From assembly GCF_947648125.1 (NCBI RefSeq), contig NZ_CANSMR010000004.1, forward strand, positions 186,001-250,000: a DNA stretch of 64,000 nucleotides. The letters are read 5' to 3'. Position 1 is the stretch's first letter. Each line of letters starts with the position of its first letter. This document shows, one piece after another, positions 43,349 through 51,714 of this stretch. The notes below the pieces were generated by a model. It did not search any database. It saw nothing but the letters and a program-made list of their open reading frames with translations, and was not told where the DNA came from. Origin of the DNA: an uncultured Bradyrhizobium sp. (GTDB lineage: Bacteria > Pseudomonadota > Alphaproteobacteria > Rhizobiales > Xanthobacteraceae). The position numbers and the translations under genes are program-made.

Positions 43349-43733
43349 AGGCTAACGTGAAGAACGGCAACGGCGCGCCGCTGGTCTGCTTCCACACCAG
43401 TTTCACGTTCCGGCCGATCTTCAATTTTTCGAGATCGCAATCGACGATGTTCGTCTGCATCGACGGACCTTCCTTCAGCGTCACGTAAGCGATCGCATAT
43501 GGACCGGTCGGTGATTTCCGCATCAGGCTGTAAGTGTAGACCGTGGCTTCGCCCGAGCTTTCCTCCCAGACGGTCTGATCCGAGAAGCAGAACGGGCAAA
43601 TCGAACGCGGAAAATAGTGCGCGTCGCCGCAGGCGGTGCAGCGCTTGATCATGAGCCTGCCGGCTTTGGCGGCGTCCCAGAATGGTGCTGTCTCGGGATT
43701 GACCGCGGGAGCCGGATATGTGTTCTCGCTCAT
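43347..43733 (-). CDS. DUF35 OB-fold, zinc-ribbon acyl-CoA-associated protein
   Basis: 128 residues with a zinc ribbon of Cys32, Cys35, Cys46 and Cys49 (CTACG...CPFC), then an OB-fold (EATVYTYSLMRKSPTGPYAIAYVTL). Such proteins partner thiolase-like enzymes. The ATG overlaps the stop of the thiolase-like gene (ATGA), so a one-to-one complex is likely, as in steroid side-chain retro-aldolases (Ltp2 with a DUF35 partner). Confidence 0.9.
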   Translation of the reverse strand: MSENTYPAPAVNPETAPFWDAAKAGRLMIKRCTACGDAHYFPRSICPFCFSDQTVWEESSGEATVYTYSLMRKSPTGPYAIAYVTLKEGPSMQTNIVDCDLEKLKIGRNVKLVWKQTSGAPLPFFTLA

Positions 43734-44881
43734 GATACGCGCTCCAGGATGGCTGTTGAAGCGGCGTGACGCACGCCGAGCAGGCCGCCGGTGCCATGGG
43801 CGATGGCAAGATCGCAGTTCTTCACCTGCACCTTCGGATGTGCCTCGCCACGCAGCTGCCTCACGGCCTCGATGATCTTGGTCATGCCGCCACGGTTGAC
43901 CGGATGGTTGTTGCAGAGACCGCCGCCGTCGGTGTTGAACGGCAGCTTGCCGACGCCGGAAATGAGATTGCCGTCGGCGACGAATCTGCCGCCTTCACCC
44001 TTCCTGCAGAAACCGAGGTCTTCGAGTTGCATCAGGACCGTGATGGTGAAGCTGTCGTAGATGGAGGCGTATTTGATGTCCTTTGGCGTCACGCCGGCTT
44101 CCCCGAAGGCGCGCGGGCCGGACCAGACGCCGGCGGAATAGGTGAGGTCAAGATCTTTTCCGCCATTCGGACCCTTCATCGCTTCGCCGTGGCCGATCAG
44201 CCGGACCTGTGGCTTCTTCAGGCTTTTGGCGATCTCCGGCGATGTCACGATCAGCGCGCCGCCGCCGTCGCTGACGACGCAGCAATCGAGCCGATGCAGC
44301 GGATCGGAGATCATCGGCGAGTTCACGACGTCCTCGACGGTGACGACCTCCTTCAGCATCGCATGCGGATTGTATTGCGCGTGATGCGAGGCGGCGACCT
44401 TGATCCAGGCCAGCTGTTCGGGGGTGGTGCCATAATCGTGCATGTGACGCATCGCGCACATGCCGTACGCATTATGCGTGGTAGCGCCATAGGCCGTCTC
44501 GAAATCCGCTTCGGCGCCGGGTGCGCGAGGCGGCGTGTGGCTGGTGCGCGGCTTGCCCGCCAGCGTGATCAACGCGACCGAGCATTTTCCCGCGGCGATC
44601 GCTTCGGCCGCATGGCCGAGCTGGATGATATAGGAGGAGCCGCCGGTATCGGTGCTGTCGATATGACGGACCTTCAAGCCGAGATAATCGACCATAGGCC
44701 AGGTTCCGCCCGGCGCATCGCCGGACAGGAAGTAGCCGTCGATGTCGTCCTTGCACAGCCCGGCGTCCTCGATCGCGCCCTTGGCGACCTCGGCGTGCAG
44801 CTGCGCAATGGATTTGTCCGGCGCGTGCCGGGTGGGGTGCTCATAAATCCCTGCGATGTAGGCCTTGCCCTTAATGGTCAA
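43730..44881 (-). CDS. Thiolase-like protein (SCP-x type) without the usual nucleophilic cysteine
   Basis: About 383 residues with KGKAYIAGIYEHPTR, GHAAEAIAAGKCSVALITLAG, the SCP-x-type YDSFTITVLMQLEDLGFCRKGE, FNTDGGGLCNNHPVNRGG and HGTGGLLG. At the position of the thiolase active cysteine the sequence reads DSTDTGGSSY, with no Cys. Thiolase-like aldolases of the Ltp2 group also lack it and do retro-aldol cleavage of beta-hydroxyacyl-CoA. TTG 44881 has GGAG close upstream; GTG 44941 is an in-frame alternative. It lies downstream of the binding-protein gene. Confidence 0.85.
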   Translation of the reverse strand: MTIKGKAYIAGIYEHPTRHAPDKSIAQLHAEVAKGAIEDAGLCKDDIDGYFLSGDAPGGTWPMVDYLGLKVRHIDSTDTGGSSYIIQLGHAAEAIAAGKCSVALITLAGKPRTSHTPPRAPGAEADFETAYGATTHNAYGMCAMRHMHDYGTTPEQLAWIKVAASHHAQYNPHAMLKEVVTVEDVVNSPMISDPLHRLDCCVVSDGGGALIVTSPEIAKSLKKPQVRLIGHGEAMKGPNGGKDLDLTYSAGVWSGPRAFGEAGVTPKDIKYASIYDSFTITVLMQLEDLGFCRKGEGGRFVADGNLISGVGKLPFNTDGGGLCNNHPVNRGGMTKIIEAVRQLRGEAHPKVQVKNCDLAIAHGTGGLLGVRHAASTAILERVS

Positions 44882-44959
44882 TTTGGTCTCCGCCGGCGCT
44901 TCAGATGCATGGAAGCCCGCCGGGACATGTCCGGCAGGCACTCGGTGCTTGGTGCGGTG

Positions 44960-46147
44960 CTACTCCTCCAGCAGCTTCCAGGACGTCTTCTCGAAGATCG
45001 CCATGCGCAGCGTGCGGTAGGGGGCGTAATTCTCCTTCGAATTGGAGAGCTCGATTCCCGGTAGCAGCATGCCGACGCGCTCCTTGTTGAAGCTCGTCGC
45101 CTGGGCGAGCAGATTTTCGCGCGTCAGGTTGTCGCCGCATCGCTGCAGGCCCCTCGCGATGGCCTGCGCATTGATATAGCCGGACAGCGCGATGAAATCG
45201 TTCGGGCTGTCGTTAGGCGCCCATTTCTTCATGAAGGCGACGTAGTCCTTCACCTCCTGGTCGTCGGCCCAGGCCGGATCGCCGGCCTGTTTGGTGAACT
45301 GGGTCGTGTAGGCGCCCTGGACACTTTCAAGGCCGGCCGGCATCAGCACGCCCTGGATCGAGTTGACCGGACTTGCCAGGAACTGCGCCGGCTTCCAGTT
45401 CAGCTCATTGGCCTTCTTGATTGCCTGCGCTGCAAATTTCGGCGTGGCGAAGTAGATGATCGTGTCCGCGCCGGCAGCCTTGAGCTTGAGGACCTCGGAA
45501 TCGACGGTCGGGTAGCTCAGCTCATAAGAGGCTTCAACCACGATCTTCGCTGTGCTGTCGGAGCCGAGACCCATTTTGAAGCCGGCGAGGTAATCCTTGC
45601 CGTAGTCATCATTCTGATACAGCACCGCGATCTTCGCGTTCGGCAGCTTTCTCGCGATGAACTTGCCGAAGGTAGCACCCTCCATCTCGAACGGCGGATA
45701 GAACGGCACCGTCCAGGGGAAATTCTGGGGGTCATTGAAGCGCCGGCCGCCGGCCGAGATGAAGACCTGCGGGACCTTGTTCTGGTTCAGGTACTTTTGA
45801 ACTGCGACATTGGGAACCGTGCCGACCGTGCCGACTTCTGCAAGCACGCCGTCGTCGTCGACGAGCTTGCGCGTCTGCTCGATGGCTTTCGGCGGGCTGA
45901 ATGCATTGTCCAGCGAGATCAGGTTGACCTTCCGGCCATTGATGCCACCGCGCTCGTTCAGCATCTGGAAATAGCCGGTCATGACGCGGCCATAGCTCGA
46001 AAAGGCCGATGCAGGCCCGCTGTAGGGAACGGTCTGGCCGATCTTGATCTCGGTGTCGGAGACGCCCGGACCGTACTGCTTGTCGGCGGCGACAGCCGAG
46101 CTGCCGAGAATAAGCGCGGAAATGCCGACCAGTACCGGAATCCTCAT
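44960..46147 (-). CDS. ABC transporter substrate-binding protein (paralogue of 23632-24861)
   Basis: 395 residues. A signal peptide ends at SSAVAAD, the mature start is YGPGVSDTEIKIGQTVPYSGPASAF, and VLYQNDDYGKDYLAGF lies in the middle. It shares the layout of the binding protein at 23632 but differs throughout, so the two may bind different substrates or intermediates. First gene of a leftward unit with the thiolase-like and DUF35 genes. No permease or ATPase genes lie near. Operator site 9 is 45 bases upstream. Confidence 0.92.
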   Translation of the reverse strand: MRIPVLVGISALILGSSAVAADKQYGPGVSDTEIKIGQTVPYSGPASAFSSYGRVMTGYFQMLNERGGINGRKVNLISLDNAFSPPKAIEQTRKLVDDDGVLAEVGTVGTVPNVAVQKYLNQNKVPQVFISAGGRRFNDPQNFPWTVPFYPPFEMEGATFGKFIARKLPNAKIAVLYQNDDYGKDYLAGFKMGLGSDSTAKIVVEASYELSYPTVDSEVLKLKAAGADTIIYFATPKFAAQAIKKANELNWKPAQFLASPVNSIQGVLMPAGLESVQGAYTTQFTKQAGDPAWADDQEVKDYVAFMKKWAPNDSPNDFIALSGYINAQAIARGLQRCGDNLTRENLLAQATSFNKERVGMLLPGIELSNSKENYAPYRTLRMAIFEKTSWKLLEE

Positions 46148-46191
46148 GTTCTCTCCCCTGTCGTGTTTGGTCCTGTCCCAGGTTGCTATTG

Positions 46192-46205
46192 GTACATCGG
46201 TATAC
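46192..46205. promoter_or_regulatory. GTAC-type operator, site 9 (GTACATCGGTATAC)
   Basis: Differs from the perfect site 2 core at only one base and sits upstream of the paralogous binding-protein gene. The two transport genes thus share nearly the same operator. Confidence 0.7.
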
Positions 46206-46349
46206 CATATATCATCAAACTAAAATATGCAGCGAAGCGTCACGATCGAACTTTCCGCCGGAGTGGCCGCTACAGTCCAGTTTGCAGCAATGGATCGCGC
46301 GACGCGGCGCAGCCATGCCTTGAACGCGGTCCGGATTATGCTAAAGATA

Positions 46350-46363
46350 GTACATAAGCGTAC
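46350..46363. promoter_or_regulatory. GTAC-type operator, site 10 (GTACATAAGCGTAC)
   Basis: Perfect outer palindrome AGTAC/GTACT (46349-46364), 47 bases before the phosphotransferase gene and 144 bases from site 9 in the same divergent region. Confidence 0.7.
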
Positions 46364-46410
46364 TAATTGTGTAGTGTCGTCGCTTGTCGCGCACGGTACA
46401 GGGAGGGACC

Positions 46411-47586
46411 ATGGCTGCCTCGGGTGCAACGGCACTGGCCGCGCTGAAGATCGGTGGACGCGTGGCATTCGAGCGTCTGACGCGGCCGAAGGCCCGCCGC
46501 GCGGAGGACGTTCCGTGCTCGCCCGGGGCCATCACGCCGGAGTGGCTGACGGCTGTACTCTGTAAAGAAGCGCCCGGTGCTGTCGTCACCGACGTCGTGG
46601 TGAAGCCGGCGAGTGCGGGGACGCATGAGCGCCATCAACTGATCGTCAGCTACAATGACCCCGGCGAGTGCGCGGGCCTGCCGCGATCGATGTTCACGAA
46701 ATCGCTGCCCAGCGTCGTCACGCGCATGATCGGCGGCTTCAACGGCACCGCGCGGGTCGAGGGCCGCTTCTACGTGCAGCTGCGGCCACAGCTCGAGATC
46801 GAGGCGCCGATCGGCTATCACGCGGCGTTCGATCGTCGGACTTACGCGTCGATCCTCCTGCTGGAGGATATGGTCGCGACTAAGTCGGCGACCTTTTGCA
46901 ACTCCAACACCTATGTCGATCGCGAGATGGCCGACGACATGATCGACGTCCTCGCCGCACTGCACGCGCGCTTCTACGGCAACGGCGAGCTTGCGGCGCG
47001 CTATCCCTGGGTTGCCGGTTATCCGCGCTGGTTCACCATCGGCGCGGAAAAGATGAGCCTCGAACACTATACGCGAAAAGCGTTCGACGCGGCTGCGCAC
47101 GTCATTCCCAACGGCGTTCTGGCGCAACGCGAGGCGGTCTGGTCGGCCGCCATGCAGGCGCTCGCCGTTCATGACAACGAGCCGCAGGGACTGATCCATT
47201 CCGACGTGCATATCGGCAACTGGTATCGCACCGACGCCGGAAAAATGGGCCTTTGCGATTGGCAATGCCTTGCCCGCGGGCATTGGTCGCGGGACTTTTC
47301 CTATGCCGTGACGGCGGCGCTGACGCCGGATGACCGCCGCAGCTGGGAAAAGGACCTGCTGCGCAGATATCTCGACAGCTTCGCCATGTTGACGGGGACC
47401 AAGCCGGATTTCGACCGGAGTTTCCTCAACTATCGGCAGCAGATGGTGCACGCGCTGCTGATGTGGACGATCACGCTGTGCCATTCGCCCCTGCTGCCGG
47501 CCATGCAGTCGGAAGCGACGACGCTGGCCATGATCGAGCGAATCTCGACCGCGATGGCCGACCTGGACGCGCTCAGCGCCAAATGA
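46411..47586 (+). CDS. Aminoglycoside phosphotransferase/ecdysteroid kinase-like protein
   Basis: A 391-residue protein-kinase-fold enzyme. The catalytic loop LIHSDVHIGNWY (HxDxxxxN) is near residue 260 and the metal-binding segment LCDWQCLARG follows 25 residues later. GGGAGG precedes ATG 46411. Family members phosphorylate small hydroxylated molecules. In acyl-CoA catabolic clusters of steroids and terpenoids such kinases recur with unknown role. The GTAC operator ties it to this island. Confidence 0.8.
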   Translation: MAASGATALAALKIGGRVAFERLTRPKARRAEDVPCSPGAITPEWLTAVLCKEAPGAVVTDVVVKPASAGTHERHQLIVSYNDPGECAGLPRSMFTKSLPSVVTRMIGGFNGTARVEGRFYVQLRPQLEIEAPIGYHAAFDRRTYASILLLEDMVATKSATFCNSNTYVDREMADDMIDVLAALHARFYGNGELAARYPWVAGYPRWFTIGAEKMSLEHYTRKAFDAAAHVIPNGVLAQREAVWSAAMQALAVHDNEPQGLIHSDVHIGNWYRTDAGKMGLCDWQCLARGHWSRDFSYAVTAALTPDDRRSWEKDLLRRYLDSFAMLTGTKPDFDRSFLNYRQQMVHALLMWTITLCHSPLLPAMQSEATTLAMIERISTAMADLDALSAK

Positions 47587-47664
47587 GGTCGGCTTTCGCG
47601 CACGCGGATCCGTCCGGGACCATCGGGGGTGAAGCTGCGGCTGAGCATAGGAGGAGACCACGCG

Positions 47665-48546
47665 ATGACGGCAATTGAATCAAGACAAGTCGTTGAAGCG
47701 ACCGACGGAAGGCCGTTCAACCTGTACCGGTGGCAGGGCTCCGGCGCCGTTCGAGGCATCGTGCAGATCGCGCATGGAATGGGCGAGCACCCGCTCAGAT
47801 ATCGTCCGGTTGCGCGGGCTCTGGCCGGGCAGGGTTATGTCGTCTACGCCAACGATCATCGTGGTCACGGACAGCCGGCCGCTGATGCGGGCGAACTCGG
47901 TGATTTCGGAGCGCGCGGCTTTCCGGGCCTGGTCGATGACATGGTGCGTGTCACGAAGACCGCGCGCGCGGCGCACGGCGCCAGGCCACTCGTGCTGCTC
48001 GGGCACAGCATGGGCTCCTTTGCCGCGCAGCTCTACGTTCTCGACCACGCCGATCTCATCGATGGCGTCGCCCTCTCCGGCTCGACGGCGCTGGACCTGC
48101 TTGGCGCGGCAGCCGCCACGGGGCGCTGGCGACTGGAAGATCTCAATGCGGGGTTCGCGCCGGCCAGGACGCCCTTCGACTGGCTGAGCCGCGATCAAGC
48201 GGAAGTCGATGCCTATATTTCCGACCCGCTGTGCGGGTTTAATGTGAACGAGCAATCTTACGGCTCGCTGTTCTCGATCGCGCAGCGGCTTGCCGATCCG
48301 TCGCAACTCGGCGGCATCCGCAAGAATCTGCCGCTGTTCCTGTTCGTCGGCGACCGCGACCCCGTGAACGCCAATCTCGACTGGTTTCGGCCATTGGTCG
48401 ATCGTTACCGCGACGTGGGCTTGCGCGACGTCTCATGGCATGTCTACGGCGGAGCCCGCCACGAGGTGCTCAACGAGACGAACAGGTCGGAAGTAATGGC
48501 GGTTCTGCAAGCCTGGATCGACCGCGTCTGCCCGCCTAACGGCTGA
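47665..48546 (+). CDS. Alpha/beta hydrolase, monoacylglycerol lipase/lysophospholipase-like
   Basis: 293 residues of the Hydrolase_4 type. HGMGEHPLRYRPVARAL and NDHRGHG form the front, the nucleophile Ser115 is in LGHSMGS, the acid is in FVGDRDPV and the base in GARHEVLNE. Likely an esterase or lipase. A C-C hydrolase role after extradiol cleavage is possible but the sequence is not of the MhpC type. GGAGG precedes ATG 47665. It is the last gene of the catabolic block, 78 bases after the kinase-like gene. Confidence 0.88.
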   Translation: MTAIESRQVVEATDGRPFNLYRWQGSGAVRGIVQIAHGMGEHPLRYRPVARALAGQGYVVYANDHRGHGQPAADAGELGDFGARGFPGLVDDMVRVTKTARAAHGARPLVLLGHSMGSFAAQLYVLDHADLIDGVALSGSTALDLLGAAAATGRWRLEDLNAGFAPARTPFDWLSRDQAEVDAYISDPLCGFNVNEQSYGSLFSIAQRLADPSQLGGIRKNLPLFLFVGDRDPVNANLDWFRPLVDRYRDVGLRDVSWHVYGGARHEVLNETNRSEVMAVLQAWIDRVCPPNG

Positions 48547-49148
48547 CGAGACGCGTCCGCCTTCGCCGGGCGTCGCCACAATGTCGCACCAGGACGGGAC
48601 AGCCGGCAGGCACTCGCGGATAGGGGCATTTCGCCTGACCATATCGACGCGCTCAGCACGGTCATCGCTATGCCGGCGAAGTGATGCACTTGTTGCGAGG
48701 CAAGCAGTGACGGATTGGTCTCGTTGAAAGTGAAATCCTGTTTTCGGCCGTAGCTCAAACGGTAGGTTTTGGTCTTGGAAATCCAAAGAATCTTTATCTT
48801 TCAATGAAGGTTGACTGACACTCTCTCCGCCGCAGCACTATTCCTCTTCGTGTCCCAGTGTTTTCGAACCGACGACGAAGATGACGAGCGCGACAGACGC
48901 CGTTGCGGCTAGTCCCGCTTCATTCCCCCTAGTTACTGCGATAGCCGTAGCTTTTGACCGTGGGTTCGGAGGAGGGATTCCGCGATGAATAGCAGCAACG
49001 CGTTCAGTGAGCGCAAAGCGGCCGATGGCGGACGCGATGAACTGAGGCCATCGAAGCGAACGGCTAGTTCACCGAGCCAATGTCGAGCTCAAAAGATTAA
49101 TCGTTGATGATGCGGGTAAGGTCACAAGTCTATCATGACTTTGAAGTT
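48547..49148. other. Gene-free junction with tRNA-derived remnants
   Basis: About 600 bases without a convincing gene. Around 48747-48831 a tRNA-like string occurs (GCCGTAGCTCAAACGGTAGG, then CTTGGAAATCC, then an end like tRNA-Ser), too degenerate to fold as a working tRNA. Composition is lower in GC than the genes to the left. Confidence 0.45.
48809..48831 (+). repeat. Second tRNA-Ser 3'-end-like remnant
   Basis: GGTTGACTGACACTCTCTCC followed by GCC parallels the remnant at 3053-3076 in the same orientation. CACTCTCTCCGCC is identical and the preceding bases match with a few differences. The two copies bracket the 45.7-kb catabolic block, as expected for a decayed attachment-site repeat. 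Confidence 0.4.
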
Positions 49149-49225
49149 TGGCGCACCCGACACGATTCGAACGTGTGGCCTTCGCCTTCGGAGGGCGACG
49201 CTCTATCCAGCTGAGCTAGGGGTGC
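49149..49225 (-). tRNA. tRNA-Arg (anticodon CCG)
   Basis: On the minus strand: acceptor GCACCCC, D-arm GCTCAGCTGGATAGAGC, anticodon stem-loop TCGCC-CTCCGAA-GGCGA with anticodon CCG, T-arm ACACG-TTCGAAT-CGTGT, then CGGGTGC, discriminator G and an encoded CCA. All arms pair except one C-C mismatch at position 7-66. It decodes CGG. Confidence 0.93.
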
Positions 49226-49524
49226 TTACTGCTTACGCAGTGCTTACGCAGAGTTCGCGCATGAGTTAACTCCAATGCGCTACCTTCGCAAGCCTTTGCA
49301 CATCAATACCCTTTCTTCCTCACTCCTCGCACCAAGACACTTGACACCTGCCTTCGGAGGGCAACGCTAGGCAACCGCCTGGAACAGCAATTTGAGATGG
49401 TTGCATGTCCCCGCAACCAAATCGTACGATTCGAAACGGGGCTGTGAATTCTCATACCATTGAAATCGCCATCTCGTTCGAGGCCTGAGATCCATCTGCC
49501 GACGCGTATGCTCCTCGGATTATG
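49226..49524. other. Intergenic region upstream of tRNA-Arg
   Basis: About 300 bases with no gene. It contains an 18-base copy of the tRNA-Arg anticodon arm (CCTTCGGAGGGCAACGCT, 49351-49368, one mismatch) in the same orientation as the tRNA, probably a recombination remnant. Confidence 0.45.
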
Positions 49525-49944
49525 TCAGCGCTCGGCAAAGGCTGACCTGCTGTCGCGCGCGCTGAAACGTCTCGTGCTCCAGCGCGAAATCGATGAGGGG
49601 TTACCGTTGTCAACGGCGCGATCGAGTTTCGCTCCCGACAACACGTATCCCCCCTGACGCTTGACGAATGTCTGGCGGAGAGCGTGGATCATTCCACGGT
49701 TCGGCGCGGCGGGACAATAGAGCAGGGAATAGTCGAGATGGACAACATTCGAGTCGTGCTCGTACGTCGCGAAGTAGTGACGAGCCTCCGCATCTGTTCC
49801 ACAGCTGGCGACAACGACCCTGCGAACCTCGGGCGGGAGACGATCAATCCGCTCGGCGCTCCAGGGAGGATCGCGAGGAGCGACTGGTGCGGCAGTTGCC
49901 CCGAACGACCATCCCAGCGCGACGGCGGCAGCAAGCAATGACAT
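49525..49944 (-). CDS. Hypothetical secreted protein
   Basis: 139 residues from ATG 49944. A hydrophobic signal sequence (SLLAAAVALGWSFGATAAP) is followed by VRRVVVASCGTDAEARHYFATYE, LDYSLLYCPAAPNRGMIHALRQTF and KRQGGYVLSG. Two cysteines in the mature part may form a disulphide. I have a sense of similar small periplasmic proteins in Bradyrhizobium, but no function is known to me. Longer in-frame starts exist but would bury the signal peptide. Confidence 0.65.
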   Translation of the reverse strand: MSLLAAAVALGWSFGATAAPVAPRDPPWSAERIDRLPPEVRRVVVASCGTDAEARHYFATYEHDSNVVHLDYSLLYCPAAPNRGMIHALRQTFVKRQGGYVLSGAKLDRAVDNGNPSSISRWSTRRFSARDSRSAFAER

Positions 49945-49963
49945 CGCCGCTCTAACTCTTGAA

Positions 49964-50107
49964 TCAACATGCTTCGATCGGGGCCATTTCCGCGGCTGGC
50001 AATGCGGATGGCTTGACGCATGGCTCGATGGCATCCAGGAGGTCGTCTTCGATGGCGTGACGCTGTACCCTCTTGTGCGTGTGAACATAAGAATCCTCTA
50101 ACGACAT
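49964..50107 (-). CDS. Possible small protein of 47 residues
   Basis: An ATG frame at 50107 encodes MSLEDSYVHTHKRVQRH, then AIEDDLLDAIEPCV and a short Pro/Ala end. It finishes 20 bases before the secreted-protein start on the same strand. Charge-balanced and helical in appearance, but the ribosome site is poor, so it may be spurious. Confidence 0.3.
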   Translation of the reverse strand: MSLEDSYVHTHKRVQRHAIEDDLLDAIEPCVKPSALPAAEMAPIEAC

Positions 50108-50376
50108 GTTCGGATGTCGCAGAGATGGCAGGACTACCTGACGTCTACCTGAACGGATCGCCTGCGCTCAGCTTTCGGGAATCATCAAGCGTCACGGTTA
50201 CGTTATTCGGCTAGACGCAAGAGCATCGGACGGTGCCGGTTTGGCCGATCCAACGGCCCGCGGCTCTCTGTCAATCCGGCCAGGTGCCGTATTGCGACGC
50301 AAGGCTGCGCGCCTCAATTGCTCCGGCGGCTCCGTTGCTCGTATCCGAGGACCGTACCGTCAGGTCGAACCGTGCT

Positions 50377-51711
50377 TCAAACCGGCTCGGGGAAGACCAG
50401 CCGCGCCTCGAAGCCGCCGCCGCGTCCCATGACGGGGGAAATAAGCGTCAGGCTGCCGCCGATCTGCTTCATGACGCTATCGACGATCGCGAGCCCAAGA
50501 CCACCTCCGGCGCCGACCGAGCACCCACGAACGAAGGGATTCTTCAGAGTATCGAGGATCTCCGATGGAATGATGGCGCCGCCGTTCAGCAGGCGAATCT
50601 GCCGGTCGTGGCCAACGACGAGCTCGATCGGCTCATCGGGAGCGCCGTAGCGAACCGCATTCTCGATGAGATTGCGAAGCGTGATGCCGATGATGTCCAG
50701 TTCACCCTGCACGATGAACTCCTCCGGACCTTCCGCGGTGACCACCAGCCTGTCCCCGACGTCTTCGTGCCGGCGAAACTCGTCGACGAGGATCTGTACG
50801 ACCGTCATGACGTCGACGCGTTCCCGCAGCATCCCAACGCCCGCGCCGCTGCGCGACAGTTGCAGCAACTTCTCGGCAAGGCTGCTGAGCCCCTTGATCT
50901 GGACGACGATGCGGGCCGAGCGTTCGGCGTGCGGCGTTCCGGCGAGCTGGGCCGACAGCAACTGCATCTGCGCCAGCACGGCGGCAATCGGCGTCCGCAA
51001 CTCGTGGGCGCTGTTCGCCGCGAACTGGCGTTCAGTCGCCAAGGCGCGCTCTAGCCGTTCAAGGAGCCGGTTGACTGCTGCTTGAATCGGCGCGAGCTCT
51101 GTCGATAGCCCCATGTCGGAGATTTGCGACAGATTTGAGCCGTCGCGGCGGCTGATCTCGCTCCGCAGCTGATCCAGCGATCGCATGCTGCGAAGTACCG
51201 CCCAGCGGATCAGGAACCACAACAACGGCAGGAACAGCAGCAGCGGCCCGACGGTCAATGCAGTTGCCCGCCACAGCGATTCGGCACGGTGCGCCCTGGG
51301 CTCGGCAACCTCGATGAAATAGCCATCGGCGGCGGCGGGTTGCGCATAGACGCGATACTGCGGCGTGTCGTGGAATCCGGCCTGGCGCGGCACCGGAAAC
51401 GGTGTTTCGGGCGCATTCTCCGAGCGCATCGCGATTTCGCCTGTCGGTCCGACGATCTGATAGGCCAGGGCCCGTGGATCCATCGTGGCGACCAACTGCT
51501 TCGCCATTCGCTGCATGGCCTCCGGCTGCCGCACGGCCTCGTAGGTCGCCGGCAAGAGCCGCTGCGCGACCTCCTCGATCGCATCGTCGAGTCTTTCGTT
51601 GATCTCAAACACCGTGAGCGTGCCTGCGGCCACGCTGCCGAGGATCCACAGGGCCGCCATCGAGGATGCCAACAGCCAGATCAGCCGCGAAACAAGGCTT
51701 CCGTGCGCCAT
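50377..51711 (-). CDS. Sensor histidine kinase (QseC/CzcS-like)
   Basis: 444 residues. Membrane helix 1 is at 8-32, a periplasmic sensor region spans about 33-148, and membrane helix 2 is at 149-172. A HAMP-like linker follows, with the phosphoacceptor His236 in NSAHELRTPIA. The ATP domain has NLIENAVRYG and GGGLGLAIV. It autophosphorylates and drives the response regulator encoded four bases upstream. Position beside an RND pump suggests sensing of a metal or envelope stress. Confidence 0.92.
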   Translation of the reverse strand: MAHGSLVSRLIWLLASSMAALWILGSVAAGTLTVFEINERLDDAIEEVAQRLLPATYEAVRQPEAMQRMAKQLVATMDPRALAYQIVGPTGEIAMRSENAPETPFPVPRQAGFHDTPQYRVYAQPAAADGYFIEVAEPRAHRAESLWRATALTVGPLLLFLPLLWFLIRWAVLRSMRSLDQLRSEISRRDGSNLSQISDMGLSTELAPIQAAVNRLLERLERALATERQFAANSAHELRTPIAAVLAQMQLLSAQLAGTPHAERSARIVVQIKGLSSLAEKLLQLSRSGAGVGMLRERVDVMTVVQILVDEFRRHEDVGDRLVVTAEGPEEFIVQGELDIIGITLRNLIENAVRYGAPDEPIELVVGHDRQIRLLNGGAIIPSEILDTLKNPFVRGCSVGAGGGLGLAIVDSVMKQIGGSLTLISPVMGRGGGFEARLVFPEPV

Positions 51712-51714
51712 GCT

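Noticed and set aside
46363..47661. 432-codon leftward frame over the phosphotransferase gene
   Set aside because: The kinase motifs are on the plus strand, with a strong ribosome site and an upstream operator.
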